Positions 58,133 through 64,000 of a stretch of 64,000 nucleotides of DNA are shown here, in pieces (within the stretch, counting starts at the first letter, position 1; each line of letters starts with the position of its first letter). The translations under genes were made by a program, and so were the position numbers. Below the pieces are notes generated by a model. It did not search any database and was not told the DNA's origin. It saw only the letters and a list, made by a program, of their open reading frames with translations. Origin of the DNA: Lactuca virosa (lineage: Eukaryota; Streptophyta; Magnoliopsida; Asterales; Asteraceae). The stretch lies in the NCBI GenBank assembly GCA_928212115.1, contig CAKMRJ010005523.1, forward strand, positions 140,388,988-140,452,987. The letters run 5' to 3'.

Positions 58133-60460
58133 GGACAAGTCATCAACTATATGAGGACCAATACTTATCCAATAATCAACATAGAGTTAGCCATCTAATG
58201 CAACTACCAAACTCTTGATCTAATCAAGATTCAATCATTAGATAAGTGATTAACTATCCCTTCGTTCTATTATATCTGTAAGAATTCGAGACATGAATAA
58301 TGGTCAATCTTAGAATTCAAGATTATGTTTCCCGATATAGATCTGTGACGAGTGCATCTGATTACTAAATTGAACACATCAATTCCAGTGAAGGCTCGAC
58401 CAAGCACTTTAGATGTCAACACAAAATCATCAAGGGCCCCATAGATATCGCTTCTCATGTTAACGCATAAGGAACAAATAAACTTCGACTACATAGTTTT
58501 TGTCTATTTCATCAAGTCACACATGGACATACCATTTATAACTACCAATTACGGATAGTGTTGGAGTAGACCAATGCATAACGGAATCATAGAGCAAAAG
58601 CCCACATGTATCTAGGTTTGAAGAATAAAAGATATTATTGTCTTAGAATTACTCGTGACTATATCCATGAAGTAATCTCTAAGCGTGAGTTGGTCCAATA
58701 CTTAAATCTCTATTAAGTACTCATGAATGTTAGTACAATCTTTATACTATTTCCAATCATTATTGACAATCGGCAAATACTCATGAAAGTCTTGAATCAC
58801 TACTTACTTCTAAATGTATGACCGATTGTGGATGTTTAAGTAAATTAATACTCGGGAAGTGGGTTCTAAGCATGCAAAAAGAGAACACAGTGATAATTTA
58901 ATTGAAATGACTGATCTCCATCATATATTAAGATCTCCACTTAAGAATCGCCAAATCAAATTAACACTTATACTGCTTAGAGTTATCAGGTTTAAAATAA
59001 ACTAAACTAAGAGTGCTTTAGCCAATTCATTTGGATATCTAATTCCTCTCAACTTTGTCTGACTTTCAGACTTGTTAGTGACATTGGCTTCTAGAATGGA
59101 TCGACAAGATTATCTTTCGATATGACTTATTGACTATGATATCTTTACATTTGACTCACTATCAAATGTGATGGTACTTACAGAGTATGTATCATGTGAT
59201 CTTGTGTGACTTGGGATCCATACTCGAGGTAAGTTCACACATATAGTCATAAGAAACTTCAAAAGGGCCATCAATGATTGAACTTCAACAAAGATGCCAC
59301 TAATGAATCTCTTTTAGTCACATTGTCTTCTTTTCAATTTGACCAACTGCAATATACTCTAAGTTTATTAAATCCAATATGGTGTATTACTTGGTACTCT
59401 TTCAAGCTAATACATCACCATTCAGTAAAAGTACAAATTCCTACTGTGGACGAAATCGTCTTTCTCAGTGTGGAACTTAGAATCAATGTAACTTTTACAA
59501 TGATCTCTTCCATACTGTAAAGATCCTCTGTCCTCCTAGGAAACTTAAGGATGTTCTTGATCTTGATTTGTTGATTCTTTCTAAAATGATCTAATCTAAC
59601 TTGTCATTCTCAAGGCATACGAGTCATTAGATATGGTACATTTCATGACATATATGATCGATCCCATAGCAGAAGCATGTGGGACACGACTCATAACCTC
59701 TAATTCAATAGAAAAACTAGGACATTAGCATTGCTTAATGTTATGCTATATTTTAATAAGCATGAGCTCCTTTTTGAGTTCTGCATGTCGAGTTTCCTCA
59801 TGATTCCATGTAATCTTGCTTAATCAAATGAATCACTCTGATCTATCTCCATAGATCCTTATTATGTACGTGTCCTGTATCTCCTATGTATATCATAGCA
59901 AAACAATTTTCATACTAAGCCAAGTTTTTACACTTGCTAAGTTAGAACATAGTTTCCTATAAATCGTACATTGTCAATGTACAATACAAGGGTGATAACA
60001 ATGCTCCCACTAGCAATGACATATATATGGCTTATCTATGTTTCTCAAAATTCAAACTCCTTGACATTCTCATTGAAACAAAGATTTCAATTACTCCCAC
60101 TAGCTTTGAGATATGTATGGCTCATCTTTATTTCTCGAAATTCAAACTCCTTGAACTTTCTCATTGACACAATAATCCTATTTGGGAGATGCTTATTTTG
60201 GTCCATAAATGAACTTATTAAGCTTAGACATCCTTCAAAACCTATCTTGGTTTGATTAGGAGTTTGTTATTATCCATGCTTGTCTCTTCTTGAAGATCCA
60301 CTAACACGTAAGTTTTAAGGCCAAGTGCTTGATGTACCAAGTTTCAACATACATGTGATGAATCTTGCTCTCCATGTCATCCTTCCATCTTGTAGTCTTT
60401 AGGGCCTAGCATAGCTTCCGATAGCTGGTAACTCTGATTGCTATAGTGCTCCCACTAGCA

Positions 60461-60507
<47 letters not shown>

Positions 60508-61522
60508 TTTATCTATGTTTCTCAAAATTCAACCCCTTGAACTTTCTCAAGAAAACAAAGATTTCAATTACTCCCACTAGCTTTTACATATGTATAGCTC
60601 ATCTTTATTTCTTGAAATTCAAACTCTTTGAACTTTCTCATTGAAATAATGATCCCACTTGTGAGATGCTAATTTTGGTCCATAAATGAACTTATTAAGC
60701 TTACACATCCTTCATAACCTATCTTGGTTTGATTATGTTTTTGTTACTATCCATGCCTGTCTCTTTTTGAAGATCCACTTATACCTAATGGTTAAGGCCA
60801 CCTTCTTGATCTACCAAGTTTTCACATACATAGATTGAATCTCGCTCTCCATTTCCTCCTTCCATGTTGTAGCCTTTAGGGCCTACCATAGCTTCTGATG
60901 GCTGGTATACTCTGATTGCTTCATACTAGTGATTTATTTACTTCAGTAATATAAACTCTTATATAACTAGGCGTATGACGTCCTTTATCATATTTATAAG
61001 GAAGAGGTGGAAATATGGCAGTTTCCTTAATAGTTCTTTCGATCTCGAATTGAATGTTAGACTCTTCGTTGGTTGACTCTTAAATCTTATCAAGATCAAT
61101 GTGGCTCCCACTAGACCTTTTGGATATCATCTCCCTCTCTTGGAATACTACCCTTCGAGCAACATACACTTTGTTCTCAAAAGGATTGTTGAACAATTAA
61201 AAAAGCTTGATGGGTTCTCCAACGAGATAACACATCTCTATTCTAAGTTCTAGATTATCGAGCGCTTCATGACGAGCGTAAGCCTCATAATTTTAGACTT
61301 CCATATGGGCCAGTGAGGACTGAATCCCACTTCACATATCATAGAGTTTTTCATAAACCTACTTAGTTGGTACAAGTCCAAAGGACTTCTCATAACACTA
61401 TTCATGGTACAGTCTACGAATTGTTAGTATGCATAATACGACTCATCTAGTACAAAATCAATGAACGATTTGTTTCTCTATCCAACTAACACTTCCAGTG
61501 GCAGTGTTATGGGTGGAGATAG
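58133..61522 (-). pseudogene. Decayed internal region of copia D
   Basis: The first kilobase resembles the 3' non-coding regions of copias A and B. The rest contains echoes of copia pol on the minus strand, including the CTCCCACTAGC segments of the RT region at 60003, 60094, 60449 and 60571, but no usable frame. A tandem duplication of about 445-477 bp lies at 60003-60925. The region is cut off at 61523 by gypsy E. Confidence 0.6.
60003..60925. repeat. Tandem duplication with a TA expansion in copia D
   Basis: 60003-60447 is repeated from 60448 to about 60925, including the phrase TTTTGGTCCATAAATGAAC. The second copy carries a (TA)n run at about 60466-60505 that the first lacks, which explains its extra 30-odd bp. 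Confidence 0.75.
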
Positions 61523-62889
61523 TGTAACGCCCGTGTTTCTGGGCTACGCACTAATCATGTTGTAATAGTCTAGGTCAACCATTGTAACCCGTTTTAAAGT
61601 AATAAAGATGAATTATTTGAATATTATGTGAATTATGTGATTTTGTTTGCTTGTTACTGGTTTATAATAATATAATAAATAAAGGATAAAAATAAGCATC
61701 AAAAATAAAATGTTAGATAAGCCCAATATCGATGAAGAAAGTTGTAGTGGTCGTGATAAGGATTCCGGAGATATAAAGAACGCCGAAATCCGAGTTATAA
61801 CGAAGAAGTTATGGCTTGTCGAAGTTTCGCGACAGAACCTACACGACACTGCGTAACGCAAAAAATGAATTTTTGATAAACTACTTTTTAGCCTTAGGGA
61901 TCTAAATGAAAGTTGTAGTATATATTAAACCGAGACCGTGCATAAAAAGAACGCCCAAATCTGACTTCGTATGAGGAAGTTATGATTTTATAAGATTTGG
62001 CATAGCAGTGCACAACCCGGAATTCGAATTTTAGATCGATCCATTTTTGACCAACACAAACTAAATAAGAGTTGAAGATCTCATTAATATGAGCTCAACG
62101 ATAAAAAGACAGACGAAAACGGAGTCCGTATGTAGAAGTTATGAATTTTACGCAGTCATTTAACAGTATAATCTTTTCATACTGTTAAGCGAACATTAGC
62201 AGGCTCGCAACCTGTAGGTGTTGTGAACGATATGTTTACCCGGTGTACTCTAAAAACCAATTGAGATGTATTGTAGGTGGACTCCCGTAAATAATACTAT
62301 CGATAAATGAGAGCTATGGACTTAGCACCTGTTGGATGAACCCTGGCAGCTATGGATTTAGTGCCTGTTGTATAAACCTTGGCGACGATGGACTTCTTGC
62401 CTATTCCTTAGGAAAACCCTTAGGAATGAGTGATAGATGATTCTTAGGGTAGATCCCTAGGAATTAAAGAAGATAATGAGGATGGGTAGTTGGGTTGATT
62501 GTGTGATGATACTACATAATAACTTTATTATTGTGGGTTGAAAACCCTATGTACTCACCAGGTTTCCCAACCTGACCCACTCAGTTTATTTGTATCACAG
62601 GTGTCGATATAAAGCTGCACTACACTAAGAGATTAAAGAGATGTAGATCACTAGTGTAAATGAATGTAAGTTCTGTTTATGCTTATGTTTCTGTATTGAC
62701 GATGATATCCCAAAGTTTTAGAATGAATAAAATACATTTCTTCGGAAATGCTTTGATAACATATTTATCATGTTTTTTTTTCTGGGAACAAAAAATTCCG
62801 CAACACTTTTCTTTAAAAGTATACTCTGATTTTGAAAATGAAGCATAAACAAATCGGTATTTTCTGGCCGTGAAAATGGGGATGTCACA
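61523..62889 (+). mobile_element. 5' LTR of gypsy element E (1,367 bp)
   Basis: Starts TGTAACGCCCGTG and ends GGGGATGTCACA, then a PBS. It is the same family as the solo LTR at 22340-24745 but lacks about 1.08 kb (equivalent to roughly 22888-23970), the part that holds the TATA box and CT-rich start region in the solo copy. Confidence 0.85.
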
Positions 62890-62890
62890 G

Positions 62891-62903
62891 TTGGTATCAG
62901 AGC
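62891..62903 (+). other. Primer-binding site of gypsy E
   Basis: TTGGTATCAGAGC one base after the LTR end. Confidence 0.9.
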
Positions 62904-63273
62904 ATTAGTTTAAGCGAACATGGAATTTGTAGGATTTCTAGACTTAAACTTAGAATGCTAAGCGATGATTGTGAGATGAGTGTCTACCATATTTTAGACA
63001 CGAGCACTAGTTTATTTTAGGAAAGATGCCTAAATTGCTTTATGTGCTAAATGAATTATGATGCTTTTATGATGCTACCGGATCTATGGTCTGTTCCGAC
63101 CGGATCTGGAAATTTTATGTGTACAGGTTTCTAAACGTTTGATTACGGAATTAGAACTGGCATGTAACTTTTCGGAGTAATAAGGAGATTTATACGTCTA
63201 TCATAACTAAATCTTTTCTATCCAAATTCTCGTCACTACACGTCGAACGTCTGATTTTGGTGTATAGATCGAC
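62904..63273 (+). other. Leader of gypsy E
   Basis: 370 bp between PBS and the gag ATG, without a frame of note. Confidence 0.6.
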
Positions 63274-63909
63274 ATGGTGAGCACTCGAAGTGGATTCGGA
63301 AACGGTAACCCGCAGCCTGAGCCACAAGTGATTGAGAAAGCACAAGAAGTAGCAGTTGCACCTGAACCAATCACGATGGCAGGAGTACAGGTAATGGTGC
63401 GGATGATGTTGGATCAACAGATGGAAGAGGCAAGGTGTTTACTTCAACAAAGTAAGGACGAACTTACTGTGCTGGTATGCCAGGCACCAACTCTTGAGGC
63501 AACCATCTGGGTTGCTAAGTCTATTGAAGAAATGATCAACGACAGGACTACCAACAAGGTTGAAGTTGGCAAGAAGAGGAAATTTGAGGGGTCTTCAAGG
63601 TCCAACAAGAGCAACATGCTCTCAAAGTCTGGCAAAGGAGGAGGTAAAGAAAGATGAAGTGGGAAGTGCAAAAATAAACACTCTGGAAGGGAGGTGACTT
63701 GCTTCAAATGTGGAAAGTCTGGGCATTACGCCGATGAGTGTACGTTTATCGAGAAGGTTTGTTTCGGGTGTAACGAAGAAGGACATATTTCTAAGAACTG
63801 CCAAAGGAAAAATGGAGCCGCAAGAGCAAATGTGCCTACAAAGTCGAAGGCAAAAGCATCTCAGAAAATCCTCGACGAAGCAAGTGAATATGCAAGGAAT
63901 CAAGGATGA
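63274..63909 (+). pseudogene. Gag of gypsy E, with capsid deletion and in-frame stop
   Basis: The ATG at 63274 opens MVSTRSGFGNG, a common start of plant gypsy gag. Only about 70 residues later the frame jumps to the Lys/Arg-rich linker (KKRKFEGSSRSNKSN). The capsid domain with its usual aromatic WI...F and DWW-type residues is missing. An in-frame TGA lies at 63655-63657. Beyond it the same frame gives two good zinc knuckles, CFKCGKSGHYADEC (63703-63744) and CFGCNEEGHISKNC (about 63760-63801), plus a partial one before them. The frame ends at 63907-63909; pol would follow outside the window. Confidence 0.8.
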
Positions 63910-64000
63910 GGACCTCATTTCCGAAAGTCAAGATATGAAGTAGCCACGAAGAGAGTACCACGTAGTGTAGCCTATTAGAAGGCATAGCCTAGGGTGAACT
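63910..64000 (+). other. Start of the gag-pol linker of gypsy E
   Basis: Ninety bases with no identifiable domain before the window ends. Confidence 0.4.

Overview
The window looks like nuclear DNA of a flowering plant, almost certainly a eudicot. It holds one intron-containing host gene in a large mass of transposable elements, with long TA/GA microsatellites and no bacterial gene organisation. The abundance of the dyad ACTCGACGAGT and its paired arrangement remind me of lettuce-type Asteraceae genomes. That is a memory-based inference, not a database result.

The only host gene I can support is a GARP/MYB-type transcription factor of the HHO (HRS1-homologue, NIGT1-related) family at 13912-15937 on the + strand. 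It has five exons, all splice sites are GT..AG, and the reading frame is intact (378 residues).

Left flank (1-13.4 kb): LTR fragments of Ty3/gypsy elements in both orientations (1-1222, 1223-1836, 1837-4177 plus PBS and gag start, 4891-5450, 9690-10436). Next to them is an AT-rich cluster of four complete-looking non-autonomous Helitrons (6238-7998, 8001-9319, 10846-11142, 13112-13429 on -), each with a 3' hairpin plus CTAG and A/T flanks. A 261-bp hAT-like MITE lies at 11981-12241. The last Helitron sits in the upstream region of the HHO gene.

Middle (17.4-25.8 kb): a nest that can be unpicked from target-site duplications. A TIR element (17449-25173) is split by a minus-strand solo LTR (18749-25142, TSD TTGCA). 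That LTR is split by two plus-strand solo LTRs (19533-21656, TSD CCAAA; 22340-24745, TSD GATGA). A second TIR element (25246-25757) follows, and both TIR elements are bordered by TA/GA microsatellites.

Right part (28.3-64 kb): a gypsy LTR (28293-29200) is broken by minus-strand copia element A (3' LTR 29201-30052; pol 30922-33560; gag C-half to 35120; gag N-half 56704-57031). A is interrupted in gag by copia B (LTRs 35134-35921 and 55909-56703). B is in turn interrupted in gag by a gypsy element C (41527-54079, TSD TCGAC). C carries an N gap flanked by a 2.3-kb duplication of pol that is most simply an unmerged contig overlap. A Harbinger-like element (37981-39234, TSD TTA) lies in B. A third copia (D, 57354 to about 61522) and the start of another gypsy element (E, LTR 61523-62889, PBS, gag) complete the window.

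Most intriguing signal: several unrelated-looking LTR families, and the leader of copia B, carry paired short dyads. There are four different sequences (GTAC-N7-GTAC, ACTCG-N-CGAGT, TCACG-N-CGTGA, TTACGGCCGTAA) but nearly constant geometry. The two dyads of a pair are usually 20-22 bp centre to centre, about two helical turns. They lie just upstream of the LTR TATA box and again just before an array of TTGAC boxes. I know of no described system that explains this.
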